Below are positions 37,883-48,370 of a stretch of DNA of 64,000 nt, piece after piece. The DNA is from Haemonchus contortus (taxonomy: Eukaryota; Nematoda; Chromadorea; Rhabditida; Trichostrongylidae): contig LS997565.1 in NCBI GenBank assembly GCA_000469685.2, forward strand, positions 41,131,166-41,195,165. Reading direction: 5' to 3'. The first letter of the stretch is position 1. Each line of letters opens with the position of its first letter. Made by a program: the position numbers and the translations under genes. The notes beneath the pieces were generated by a model, which searched no databases, had not been told where the DNA came from, and saw only the letters and a list, made by a program, of their open reading frames with translations.

Positions 37883-38022
37883 GACGTCAACCGATCCCGT
37901 TTGAGGGGGGTGCGCTCCCATTTTGGAAGGTCTGATTGGCCTAGGCGGATACCCATCCGGGGTTCGAACCCGACAATGCATGTGTGATAGCGCGCCGCTT
38001 GCCATCACACCACCTCAACCCA
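37883..38022 (-). mobile_element. tRNA-derived SINE copy 4 (family S), internally deleted
   Basis: Both ends of the family are present: the tail GACGTCAACCGATCCC on the left, and on the right the B box (GGGTTCGAACCCCGG on the - strand) with the A-box region. About 130 bp of the body is missing. Confidence 0.85.
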
Positions 38023-38155
38023 ATGTTTTTGGTAATATAGAATTTGTCCAGGGCCATTAACATAGACTGGTAAAAAATAGTAAGAGGTTCTTGAAGTGTT
38101 CTAAGCATTTTTAGAATCAGAAGTGTGCAAACTTTTGAGGCTCTTAAATAAAAAA

Positions 38156-38599
38156 TTAAAGGCCCAGTTAACGACAAAAGTGGTTTCTGAGATTGCCCCA
38201 CAAAATGAATTTGAGGCTTCCGTGTATACCACATCTGGCACTATTAGGTCGGGAAACGGCCTAGTTAGGGAGCTATGAATGCTGAAAGATTGGCTCGTGT
38301 GAATCCGAGGACGAGTTTCACCGGCATTGTAGAGGCTGCACCGATCGCAAGGGAACCCACGTAGGATACAGTCAGCTCTTTATGCAATATTTAAAATCTC
38401 GTCCGAATGCCCCTTCCATGTTATTTCCGTCACGGCAATCTCGTCCAACCTCTATTTCCCTACTTTTAGGAGCCATATCTTTCTCAGAATCGGCGAATTC
38501 TCTCGCTTTCTTCACTACCGATGAACTATTTCCAACCTGTACTTCCGCTTTTCGATTAAAAACGGGAACCTCAAAATTATCGTGAACTGTGCCTTTAAA
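38156..38599. mobile_element. TIR element family A, copy 3
   Basis: The ends are TTAAAGGCCCAGTTAACGAC and TATCGTGAACTGTGCCTTTAA. It is 444 bp and carries the sub-terminal GTGGTTTCTGAGATT motif seen in copy 1. It begins about 130 bp past SINE copy 4. Confidence 0.85.
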
Positions 38600-39398
38600 C
38601 ATCAGAGGTGCACAATCAAGGAACGACGGAATTCTGAACATGGTATTTCATCTTTGATTATCACCAATCATGATATCATATTATGATCATCTAAAAGAGA
38701 CAAAGTGGAAGTGGCGTTTGATGATTTTTCCAAAAAGAACTTTGATCGCGATCATTATTCATTCAAAGTTTTTGTTTGAATACTTTCAACAATAGAAGGA
38801 AGAAATAGATCCCAAAAAAGCTGCGCCAAGCGTCCAACATGTTTTCTTCGGCTCGTTTCATATGCGCATATGTTTTCTTTTAAGTGGAAAGTACTAGTAT
38901 CAATTATAATATTGATATTGATTCAAAATTGAAAAGGAAATTCTCCGCCCGCGTGTATACGTTACATTTTCTATTACATGTGTATGATACCGATTAGGGG
39001 CCAAAAAAGGGGTGGTGGCAATATGTGGCTGGAAGAAGGGGGTTCTTTTTTTGAGAATGAATTTTACTGTAACTCATAAGTGTAGTTAATATCATAAATA
39101 TTATCATTTAGCGTATGTAGGTGGGACTAATGATTGATTGGACTTCTCAAAGTGCCCCATGCAATCGTGAAACCTCCAAAAAAGACCCCTAGGGACCCGG
39201 ATCACTCTACCGAAGTCCAGGTCAGCGGTATGGAGGATTGCATCTGTGTTTTTGACTTTTTTCGCTCTTTTTTCTAAATACATTATTTTATCTTCTGAGA
39301 TTTACCAATGAACATATCCCCTCCGAGTCTATTTCAAAGTAGTGTGATTTCCTTATTTCCCTCCCAATTCCTTCGCTCGGAAATTACCTCTTCGCCGG
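38600..39398. other. Intergenic, 3' of the unknown minus-strand gene
   Basis: AT-rich with no recognised feature. No clear AATAAA on the - strand lies close to the stop codon at 39399-39401. Confidence 0.35.
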
Positions 39399-39625
39399 TT
39401 ACAGGAATAAATGGAAAAAGTCATCCACAAATGGGTTGACTTGGGAAGCCGGCTTCAGCTCAACCTTTTGCTCAGAATTTGGGTCGGCTTGTAGCAACTG
39501 ATATATTTCTTCGGCTGCTGAACGGATAGGTTTGTTCTTCTCACTATGGCATGCCTGAATTCCAAGGAAGTACCAGGCATTATTACAGTGGTGCACTGTC
39601 ACACGATCATGTACAACAAAAGTGT
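39399..39625 (-). CDS. Terminal exon of an unrecognised gene
   Basis: After an acceptor (CCTCCCTAG) at 39626-39627, a phase-1 exon encodes 74 residues to a TAA stop. The composition is normal and looks like protein: HHCNNAWYFLGIQACHSEKN, a helical segment SAAEEIYQLLQADPN, then NPFVDDFFHLFL at the end. No signal peptide or membrane segment is present. I do not recognise the family. Upstream exons should lie between 39640 and about 44000 on the - strand, but none with a matching phase-1 donor could be fixed. Confidence 0.5.
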
Positions 39626-39871
39626 CTAGGGAGGAAAAAGGACTGTCATGAGGGCATAATATCAGCGTACTAATGGTAAGAAATATACATATATGGGGCC
39701 ATCTCTTTGCAAGCTACGACAACTAAGTTGGTCCCACTCGCTTACAGTGGGATTACTCGGTTACCGTGGAATTGTTCAAGGAAAATATTCAAAATGACAG
39801 TTATAAGGACTTGAGTCATTTTGTCATGAAAGTGATCGATGTTGAGCATCCTAACTCAGTTTCACTCAAAT

Positions 39872-39921
39872 ATTAACAACTAATCTGGTTAGGTCTACCC
39901 ATAACCAGATTAGTTGTTAAT
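39872..39921. repeat. Perfect 20-bp inverted repeat
   Basis: Arms 39872-39891 and 39902-39921 are exact reverse complements with a 10-base loop. It is isolated, with no TA or TTAA signature beyond AT-rich flanks. Confidence 0.9.
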
Positions 39922-39929
39922 GTGAGGAG

Positions 39930-42630
39930 GCTAATTCTTCCTTTTCTAAGTCGGCATATTTGACAAGTATGCCCGGTTACTAACTGCTCGAGAGTGATGA
40001 TCGCACGATTCGATAGGTTGTCATATCGGGGAGACCTCCTTGACGATACGGTGCGATATGAAAAAAGGGCAAGTAACATCAAAGAAGAGTTTTTATAAAA
40101 TTTAATAAAGCTTGCTGCCAAGATGATGGTAAGATTTATCGAGAGGTGAACAAGGATGCTTATCAAAGAAGAGTTAGCATCATATCACAGACTTAGAAAA
40201 ATTCCTTGATAATTTTCGGAACTAGACAGATGTGGACAAATGTATAGCCTTATAGCCGAAAAGAGAGTGAAATATTCGTGGAAAACACTGGGAAAGATAG
40301 CTAGTAAAGTCGTTGAACGTCGATGGAAATTTCCCGTCAAATTTTTGGTGTAGAAAGGGGCATTTCATCTAAGAGGAAAACAGGTTTCGGATCGGAATAG
40401 GGCGTACGTTTGCAAGAAAATCTCATTAATCAGAACGATAGCGACATATGGTATGGCTATACGGTATACGCCACCCAATCGGACTTTGTTCAAATTCACA
40501 GCCCTATTGGAATGCATATTATGTACGAACTGCAAAAAGTGGGTAAGACCTCCATTCTTCCATAGTTGACCATTGGAAACAAAGGCGAAGAATAAAGATT
40601 GGTTTGTCACCATCTGCTTGTTAAGGTCCTTGCTTGTCAAGGAGAGATATTTGAAGGGATTGAGACGACTTCTTAGGAAAAATTTGTCGTTCAGAACCGT
40701 CTAGATGATCTCTATCTCCTAGATGGATGCGAAAAAATGGTAGAAAACAACAGAGAAAAGACTGAACTTGAAAAGTATCTAATAAGGCCTAATAAGGCCG
40801 CGTTATGATCAGCGCGTGATATTGCGGGCAGTAATGGCGATGACGATTGCGTAAAGACGCCGTCGACAATCAAATTACAATCAAATCGAGTGTTGTTCTA
40901 TGACATCGATTTAATCTGTCAGAAAATTTCCGTGCGCCTTCATTGAGTTGTCTGACGATTCTTTCGGTGCAGTCGCTCTCGAGCTATTAGAAACTAGCAC
41001 ATTGTCGGGGTTTTAGAGAGACCATTGCAATGTGTGGCGCAGTGGTTTCCACGTCGGTCCCCAATCCATCAAAACGTATCTGATCAGAGCCTGAAAGAAA
41101 AGTTGGTGTCAAAGTTTCTATCCAAATTGGAGTGCAAAATTCAAAACGAGTGCCATAAGAGAAGACAGAATGGAAATATGTATGTAAAACACCTCTCATC
41201 CTCGAGAGACGGAATCCTTCGGTTCAATTATACAAAAATTTCTGTACGAGATTGTAAGGACTGGAACTTTACGTATGTTTCCCGAATGATTGCAGCATTC
41301 GAATATCAATCTGTTGCAAGCAAATCAAACAGAAAGCATTGAAACTCAAAACTAAGGGACGAAATCAAATTGGAGGATACAAAACGTCCAAAGGTTGTGG
41401 GTTGCCCATTTTTAATGGTCCCCCCATCCAGTGCATAGAAATCAAGATCAGTTTCTGATGAGAGAACGACGACAACAGTTTTTTTCGAGAACTTTTTTTC
41501 GAATTTCACTGAATCCGTCCCCAGGGAAACCGTAAGACTAGATAGATTGTCGGCCGGCCCTGAGCCAGGTTTATACTCAGATTTTCCAAAAATCAAAAAT
41601 GCTACGTGGTCTCAAATAATGGTATAAATAAGTGATTCCTGCGCATTTCACTACGTCAAACCTGCAGTTCTTTGAGCCTAATATTGTTTCCTCCTCCTTT
41701 ACTTTTATTCTCAAGCCTTTTTATTTGAAGCTAGATGGAATATATTACACTATTGCTTCTAAGGGGCTTTGGGATAAAGTCATTAATTATGTATTGCAAT
41801 GAAGATTCGATTACAACCAACTTCGGGGAGGTTTCTAGCATGGCATCGCAGGGAAAGCATCAGATTGATTTATGCTCTAGATCTTATTGAATTATTTATC
41901 AACTGTTCACTTTGTTTGGGCTCAGCACAAAAGAAATTTGAGGCAACGATCATTACAACTTCATTTCCGTAATCAGCTACATATCAGTCATTCGTCTTCA
42001 CCCGAAGTCTAAATACAGAGCAGTGATAACGATGGTCATGGAAAACATTCGAAGAATGGAACCAGAGAAGCTATGAGGGCAGGACTGAAATCGGAGAAGA
42101 CCTTCAGGAACGATAAAGAAGGTAGGAACAGTTATTCGTTAAGCGGTGCATTAGAACAGAGGCCTGTGTCTCATGATTCATTCATAAGAATAATGCATTT
42201 CAGTAACATAAAAAAATTTAAGAATCTTTCGTATTCTCTAAAATTCACTCCCCCAACCGAAAGTCAGATATAGTTGAGTGCGCAGAAGTTGTAAGTATAC
42301 TCGACTGTAGTTTTACAAAAAATAGCGATGAGCATTTTCATAATCTCTGTCCGTTAGCTTGTCAAAAAGTTCTCAAGAAAACATTCCTTCAAATTCAAAT
42401 TCCTCGGCTTCTTTGCAGTGATGGCTCCAATTCTTTTCTTTGAAAAAACTCGGAGTGGATTTTTTTTTTGCGAGTTTATTATATCGGATACCAATAGTCC
42501 CGGATTCTGAAGAAAACCGATCTTGCCTTGGAAACAACGTGCGAGAATTCAACTTCATTTACAAAGAAAATCAGCTTTGCTTTTAGAAATCATGTCCTCT
42601 GGAGAACATTGGCTCTCCAGATCCTTTTTC
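39930..42630. other. Intergenic or intronic, no supported exon
   Basis: A - strand frame at about 40382-40545, bounded by an acceptor (TTTTTGCAG) and a donor-like GTACGC, could be an exon. Its phases do not join the 39399-39625 exon. A short stretch at 42049-42089 resembles 47665-47708 (TATGAGGGCAGG), suggesting a shared old repeat. Confidence 0.3.
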
Positions 42631-42632
42631 AG

Positions 42633-42948
42633 AGAATCGCTAATTCCTTGGCTCACAGGCGCGATCAATGAATATTTTCATTGCCATTGGAATGCTCAAA
42701 AAATGAGGTCATCATATCAGCTCGACGCCAATGGCAACGACCATATTGATTGATCGCGTCTGTAAACCAAGAAATTATCGATTTTTTGAATGAATATTGG
42801 GAAATTTTTTGCTCTAAATGTCTCAAAAAATAGCTTCATCAAATGCAGTTCGACGCGCTTGGTCAAGTGGCAACGAACATATTGATTGATCGCGCCTGTG
42901 AACCAAGAAATTATCGACTTTTTGGAAAAATATTAAATGAAATGAACT
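42633..42948. repeat. Tandem duplication plus inverted copy
   Basis: Two 127-bp units start at 42695 and 42822 and share CATATTGATTGATCGCG and AACCAAGAAATTATCGA. Upstream, 42633-42690 carries the reverse complement of the core (GGCGCGATCAATGAATATT). The array is therefore an inverted copy followed by two direct copies, and could fold as a long hairpin. Confidence 0.8.
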
Positions 42949-43042
42949 ATGAAGTGCGCTTTTTGCAAGTTTATAGGAATCCACTACTCGGGTTCTTGCT
43001 TGGCCCTCCGCAACCCAAACGAAAGAAGGGACCTGTTAAAAG

Positions 43043-43279
43043 ATGCGGGTGGATCCTGGACGTGCCTCGAATAAAAGTGCTCCCACGGATTCACAAGCAA
43101 GAAATATCTCACTCCATGCTAGTATCGAACGTGATCATGATAGTTCGTTGTGTGATTCCCTGGAGCAGCGTGAATATATTCGAACACGACTGGAAGACGC
43201 ACGGGAAGGAAGCACGAGAGGCTTGAATGAGCTACTTGATCTTCAACACGAACTGGCCTATTTTGGAGTTGACCCTTGA
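43043..43279 (+). CDS. Candidate small or terminal exon, unrecognised
   Basis: A 78-codon frame opens with ATG directly after TTAAAAG (an acceptor-like AG) and an in-frame stop. The second half is strongly helical and charged: SLEQREYIRTRLEDARE, then GLNELLDLQHELAYFGVDP. The composition looks like true protein, but there is no homology I can name and no partner exon. Confidence 0.28.
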   Translation: MRVDPGRASNKSAPTDSQARNISLHASIERDHDSSLCDSLEQREYIRTRLEDAREGSTRGLNELLDLQHELAYFGVDP

Positions 43280-44430
43280 CTTAGTGCACAACATCCAAGC
43301 TATCAGCCTTTGCCATCACCCTTGTGAGCCTTTATATTCTTTGGGAATAGCGCGGTTGTTGGAGCGGATTGTAGTGGCTGCCTCATGATCTCCCTCATCG
43401 ATAGATCAAGTATTGGTTTAGCACCTAAACGCTCGTATATATGGCCGCACCCATCCTACTTCATAATTCTCCACTATGCTCCCTGCCTCTAACCCTCTCC
43501 CATTTACTGATTGAAGTTTTTTTTCTCATTGGTTGTTGTTTCACAATTCTGCTCGCGCTCCCTTCCTTCATCCCTTCTCATTTATTCAAGTTTCTTATAA
43601 ATGTTCGCATTGATTGTTGTTTCTCATAAACGTGAGGTTCAATTACCCAAATCACGCTTGGCATAAGATGCGGCTCAAGGAGTTTTCGATTAACAGAGGC
43701 TGCTTCATGAAGTTTGTTAAAGTTAAAAATTCCTAAATAGATGTCGACCAGGATATATGCGAGATTGCCAGGATGGCAGTATGTCTGTAAATGAGGTCTT
43801 TTCAGCGTGAAAACTATGAGACAGACTTGCATTTACACATGCTAAAAGATGGCACTCGAAAAATCTGCGGAAAAAAGTGAAAGCGATAATGAAATGGACG
43901 GTGCAAATAGAATCGTTTTGTCGCACCTGCACTTTAAGATAGAATCGTTTTTGTCAACCTCAGAACTAGTGACCCCTGCACACTGATTTTGGCCAGAGGT
44001 TTGTATCGAAGTAGCGAAGTTTCCCGATTACTATATTCTTTGAAATCTAGCTCCATTGACTTTCATTGGAAACCTGAGTGCCTCGGTAACCTTTTCGTTA
44101 TAGACCCCATTCAACAATGCCGACGCCTGAGCGTTTTCGTTTCATTCGCGGAAACTCTAGTCGGTGAAATTGTTATTTTAAAAAAAGCCTATATTGTTTG
44201 TCGGTTCTAAAACTCAAATGCGGTATCAACCAGTATGAACACATATCATTGTTAACAATTGAGTATTTTACACAAAGATGGAACAAGTGAGCTATACGGC
44301 GATACACTCACAAAGGGACAAGTGGTATATAATAAATTTTGTAGGATGGACGAACGACAATTGTGACGACGACGAGGCGGCGGCGATTACCGACGATGAC
44401 CGGCTGATGTCGGCTTCTCCAGCAACTGCT

Positions 44431-45503
44431 TTACTTTCGGTAATAATAGAGCCGTTTGCCTTTTGAGGTGAACACTATGGGCTGTTCTTGGCCTTGATTG
44501 AAGCTCAGCATACATTGCACGGGGCTGAAGAAACAATTTCGATCGTATTTCTTCACTGCTTTCGACGATTGCAATATCCACTCTGGATAGCCATCGGATG
44601 CGCCTCGAGATGATCTAAATAGTACATGATAGTGTCGTTCTATTCGAGGTTTTCGAATAGTTTCTAAGGTACAGCTCACAATAAAAATGATTTCTGAGAT
44701 TTCGTCTCGGAATAAGTTTGTAGCCAACATTGTCGGGTCGAAAGACGACCTCGTTGTGAAGTTGTTAGGACCACCTTAGTTGGCGACAATCAGACAATTG
44801 CGAGCAGCAATCTCGTTCAACCCCCTTTCCAACAACTTTTTTTGCAGCCCCATATCTCTCAAAAAACGCCGGTTTTTTGTGTTTTTTCGACATTTCTACA
44901 CTATTCGAGATGGTATGTACCTCAGAAGTGTTGTGAACTGCTTCTACAACAAATATATCAGATTATATCAGATATCAGGTTTTCGAAAGATTTCCATAAA
45001 ATTTATAACATCTCCATAAAGTTTATAACATCGAAAATTAATTACTGCTTGCAATAGTGAGGAATTTCATGTTCAGGGCTATTGAGTAAAGTCAGAAGGA
45101 CCTCTTTAGAAGCTCAATGACTGAGCTTAGCAAGAAATAGGATAATCTACAGAGGATCCATCTTTTTGCTGCTGAACAATTGGAGCATCTATGGATACAA
45201 TTTCCCAACCTCCAAGGTAGGACTCAGTTCTACATAATCGCAACCGCGAACGGCAAACTTGCTGATTGCGACGATTCAGTGGTTCGAGACCCATTTTTTG
45301 TCAGACTTCCCCATTGCTATCTAATTCTAGTATTTTGCAGATCGGAATTTTTCGCAAAATAAAATCATGCAAGCATACCTAAAACAATGGACTAAGCAAA
45401 CTCACGCCAGTAGATTCATCAGTTGGCTGTCTTGAGAAGATGAGAGTATGGATGATACGATAGGCACGAGAGTTGCCAGTGACAGCAGCAATGGACTGAT
45501 CAT
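44431..45503 (-). CDS. Allatostatin-C / somatostatin-like neuropeptide precursor (2 exons)
   Basis: Exons 45503-45406 and 44614-44431 on the - strand join in phase (GC+A) to give 93 aa with a stop at 44431-44433. Residues 1-21 are a strong signal peptide (MISPLLLSLATLVPIVSSIL). After a dibasic KK site (AVKK) comes YDRNCFFSPVQCML, a C-X6-C loop. It matches the arthropod allatostatin-C core R-x-C-[YF]-F-[NS]-P-[IV]-x-C. Further on, SKGKR is an amidation and cleavage signal, leaving LYYYRK. The family is secreted, forms one disulfide and usually signals through somatostatin-type GPCRs. The unusual point is the extension of about 15 residues between the second Cys and the GKR. Intron 1 holds a family A TIR element. 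Confidence 0.75.
44664..44946. mobile_element. TIR element family A, copy 4 (short)
   Basis: The ends are CTAAGGTACAGCTCACAATA and GTTGTGAACTGCTTCTA. Sub-terminal ATGATTTCTGAGATT matches copies 1 and 3. About 283 bp, lying entirely in the intron of the neuropeptide gene about 50 bp from its 3' splice site. Confidence 0.75.
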
Positions 45504-45520
45504 TTTACCTGTGATAAATA
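45504..45520 (-). promoter_or_regulatory. Acceptor 5 nt before neuropeptide ATG (likely SL trans-splice site)
   Basis: On the - strand TTTATCACAG is followed by GTAAA and then the ATG. A 3' splice site five bases before a start codon is the usual place for a nematode spliced leader. It also argues that the ATG at 45503 is the true start. Confidence 0.45.
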
Positions 45521-46553
45521 AGGATGATTGTAAGAAATCATGAAAAATCATCACGAACTGAACTATTCCGCGCAACATTTTCAAGAAGATACGGTAGGCG
45601 AAAAACGATTCGCTAAAAATCCATGGAAAGGTATTGAAAAAGCAATTGGAACTGTCACGAATCGAACAAGCCAAATGTTACACTACTATTACAAGTGAAT
45701 GCAAAATATCAGGGCTAGGACATTCGAGAAAACTATTTTTAAAAACTAAAAAAATTGAAATTCAAATAATAATCAGATAACTTCTAATAACGGAATGCAC
45801 CATGCATATCATGAATTGAGAAAATCTGAAATTTCGCCAAGTTTCGCTTAGGCCCACGAAATTGCGAAGATCAGCCGGGAAGAAATTACAGGTCTCCGCA
45901 GAACTACGTAGAAAACTAGTAATTACATGAAGGATCTCATTATGACATAGCGCATTCGACTACTTTTTGGAGAAACTCTTGTGCAGCTAGAATTCAGAAG
46001 TGTTCTGGGATACATTAGGCAGATAAGGAAAGTCATCGCATACCCCCTACAAACTAAGAAGAGGTTGGATAATGGAAAATGGACGAAGACGATGTGGAAA
46101 ATGTTGGAAAAGCCAGCTATGGGGGACAAGTTTATCTCGAGCGATACAACTTGGCATCAACCCACCCGAGCGGCACTTACAACAGGTAAGGAGAAATTCA
46201 CGGTAAAGAGAAGATGTTTGAGGCTTCATTTTGTATGAGAATGTTTGTTCTTTCAAAAGCAATAATGGCTGTTATGCAAAGGCAGCTTCCAAGAAAAGCT
46301 GAGTCAAATTAAGCAAATGAGGTATTTGACGTGTATATGAGGGGAATCGCCTACAATGAGTCGACATTAACTATGAAAACTAGCTAGAACTCTAGAATCC
46401 CAGGAATGCTGACACTTCATTTTGCAATTGTTTTCCAAACCTTTCAAGATTGAACCTCGTTACATTAGATTATCGCAGGAATACGGCTTACCCCTTCCCG
46501 CTTGGTTGAAGGGGAGTGGGGAGCGCTAGGGGAGTGGTAGTCTGTTTGATTGG
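45521..46553. other. Intergenic with one possible isolated exon
   Basis: On the + strand, 45976-46186 is bounded by a good acceptor (CTTGTGCAG) and donor (CAACAG then GTAAGG). One frame is open across it (QTKKRLDNGKWTKTMWKML). No neighbouring exon was found, so it is not called as a gene. Confidence 0.3.
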
Positions 46554-46557
46554 GTAA

Positions 46558-46793
46558 CCCTTTGACGGCAATGGCACTCACCTGTGGGTGCCGACTGGGC
46601 ATGGGACATTAGCACCCAATTTTGGGTGCCACCATACCTTCTTGTTTCTTAGCAGCTGCTAAATTCAGTAGGCCAGGGAAAGGATTTCCTCCTAGGAAAA
46701 TGCCACCCGTCGGTGGGTGCCAGTCGCGCGCGAAAGGAGGGGATCATGATGCCATGGGCGCGTCACGTCGAAATCGGCATTGTCGTCAAAGGG
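46558..46793. mobile_element. piggyBac-like MITE (TTAA)
   Basis: The ends CCCTTTGACGGCAATGGC and GCATTGTCGTCAAAGGG are inverted repeats. The right flank is TTAA and the left is GTAA, a one-base decay. CCC termini next to TTAA are the piggyBac signature. The 236-bp interior is built of short GGGTGCC/GGCACCC hairpins and has no ORF. Confidence 0.8.
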
Positions 46794-46799
46794 TTAACT

Positions 46800-48018
46800 T
46801 AAGAAATTTACATGCTTGCAGCTGAATTTGAGCTTTCCTTGATTCATAGGGTAGTTTATATATCTAAAAGGTGAAAGACAAAAAGAGCTTGTAGACCTTA
46901 TCCACCACACAGAGTCCGGTGATCGAACTGGCCAAGTGACACTCCCCTACCATATTGTTATACATAGTCAACTCTTCAATAGGGATTGCTAAGATCAAAA
47001 TGCAGCCACTGATAATGAGCCACTCGTCCGAGTAGAGGAATAGATTCAAAATTATAGATAAACGCGAGCTTGGACAAAGTCGTGAAGTATGGGGAATGCC
47101 CTATGAGGGAACATGCTTTTATCTTCCCTATAAGGAATGTCTGCTATACTTACATCAAAGCCAGATAGATACGATTAGGCTATTCTCCGAATGAAGTGTG
47201 AGTTCTGTAGGCTTAAGTGACATTTACCAGTATTGAAACCCTCCGCTAAGACTTCCGCTACTTTCGAAAGGCTGTTTAGTAGGTGAGGGCAACCACCAGC
47301 TTTAATTTCCGCATGATTCCTTTATAGAAGAACTCTTCGAAAGAATTTTCCCGCCGTTCGAGTACCAGAACTTAATTGGAACGGGTGGCTTTCTCAGATG
47401 CCAACTAGCACCTTGGTGTTCTCCCAAGCAGTTACAGTACTAAATTCGACCTCTTATCTCCCTACTCCTCCTGTAATTCCTCCACTTCCTGAAAAGAAGC
47501 GACGGAATTACTTAATCTGAAGCTCCTTGAAGGGTATCTTCAGTCCTCGATCGAAGTTATTGGCACTCTTGGACAATAATGGGGCTGTGGGTAAACTTTT
47601 TGGGGGGTTTTCCAAGGAAAACAATGAGTGCAAAGCAAAATGAATGATTTCAAGGAGGCAGTCGGCGTATGTTCAAGAATGGAGAGAGCAGAGTTATGAG
47701 GGCAGGGCTATTTTATGGGTAGAGCCATGCCAACGCGACAAGTTGCGGGACAATATTTCAGGTTTCTAGAGACCTAATGACCTCGTTTATCATCTTCATC
47801 GAAGAAAATTCATTTTTAGAGCTATCGCAAAATTTTTTCAACAAACTAAATTCGTCATGATTCCAAATTTGAATTCTATGGCAGGTTGGAAAACTGATCG
47901 CCTCATTCGGGGCTATCTAAACGCAAAACATTTGATCCCAAAATTTCAGTTCCGTCGGACGGCTGTGAATAAGTGATCAGAATAAATATCCGGTACTAAA
48001 CTCCTATGGGAGTCGCTG
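46800..48018. other. Intergenic, no supported gene
   Basis: A - strand frame at 46864-47060 includes a membrane-like stretch (WLIISGCILILAIPIEEL), but no receptor family signature or splice partner was seen. Confidence 0.25.
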
Positions 48019-48370
48019 TCAGGGTTTGAGCCGTCTCGAAAGGACTGCGGACTGCTGTATCGAGGTTTCGGGTCGCGCTTTGGCTGGAAACAGTTCAATT
48101 GCAATGGCTTGAACCGGATAAAAGTCTAACGACAGTTTTCTCGGTTGAGCAAGAGACTGACTAGCTACTCCTAACAGGGAATCAACTCGAATGCTAAGAC
48201 TGAACAACTGGAAATCTGGAATCGAACCATGTAAAATTTGGCAGAGAAGCTGTTTGAAAAGCCCTAGAATATCTACTATTGTTAGCTTTGTTTGAGACGT
48301 AGATGGAAGTACTGTGGGGAGGAATGACTGAGGCGAATCCCTCAATTGAAAGTGAATCTGAGGCATATCA
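48019..48370 (-). CDS. Candidate terminal exon of an unrecognised gene
   Basis: A clear acceptor (GACGTTTTCAG, AG at 48371-48372) is followed by 117 open codons ending in TGA at 48019-48021, phase 2 at the start. The product is leucine- and serine-rich: LTIVDILGLFKQLLCQILHG and SLSIRVDSLLGVASQSLA. I do not recognise the family and found no upstream exon. The length alone does not exclude chance. Confidence 0.33.

Noticed and set aside
43636..43656. Sequence resembling the SL1 spliced leader (GGTTCAATTACCCAA)
   Set aside because: It matches 14 of the first 15 bases of SL1 (GGTTTAATTACCCAAGTTTGAG), but the rest of the leader, the GT donor and any Sm-binding site are missing. SL genes normally sit in 5S rDNA repeats.
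44615..44730. Upstream extension of the neuropeptide exon (ETIRKPRIERHYHVLF)
   Set aside because: It is open but lies partly in a TIR element. An acceptor at 44615-44616 (TATTTAG) gives the phase required by the signal-peptide exon, while the upstream acceptor does not.
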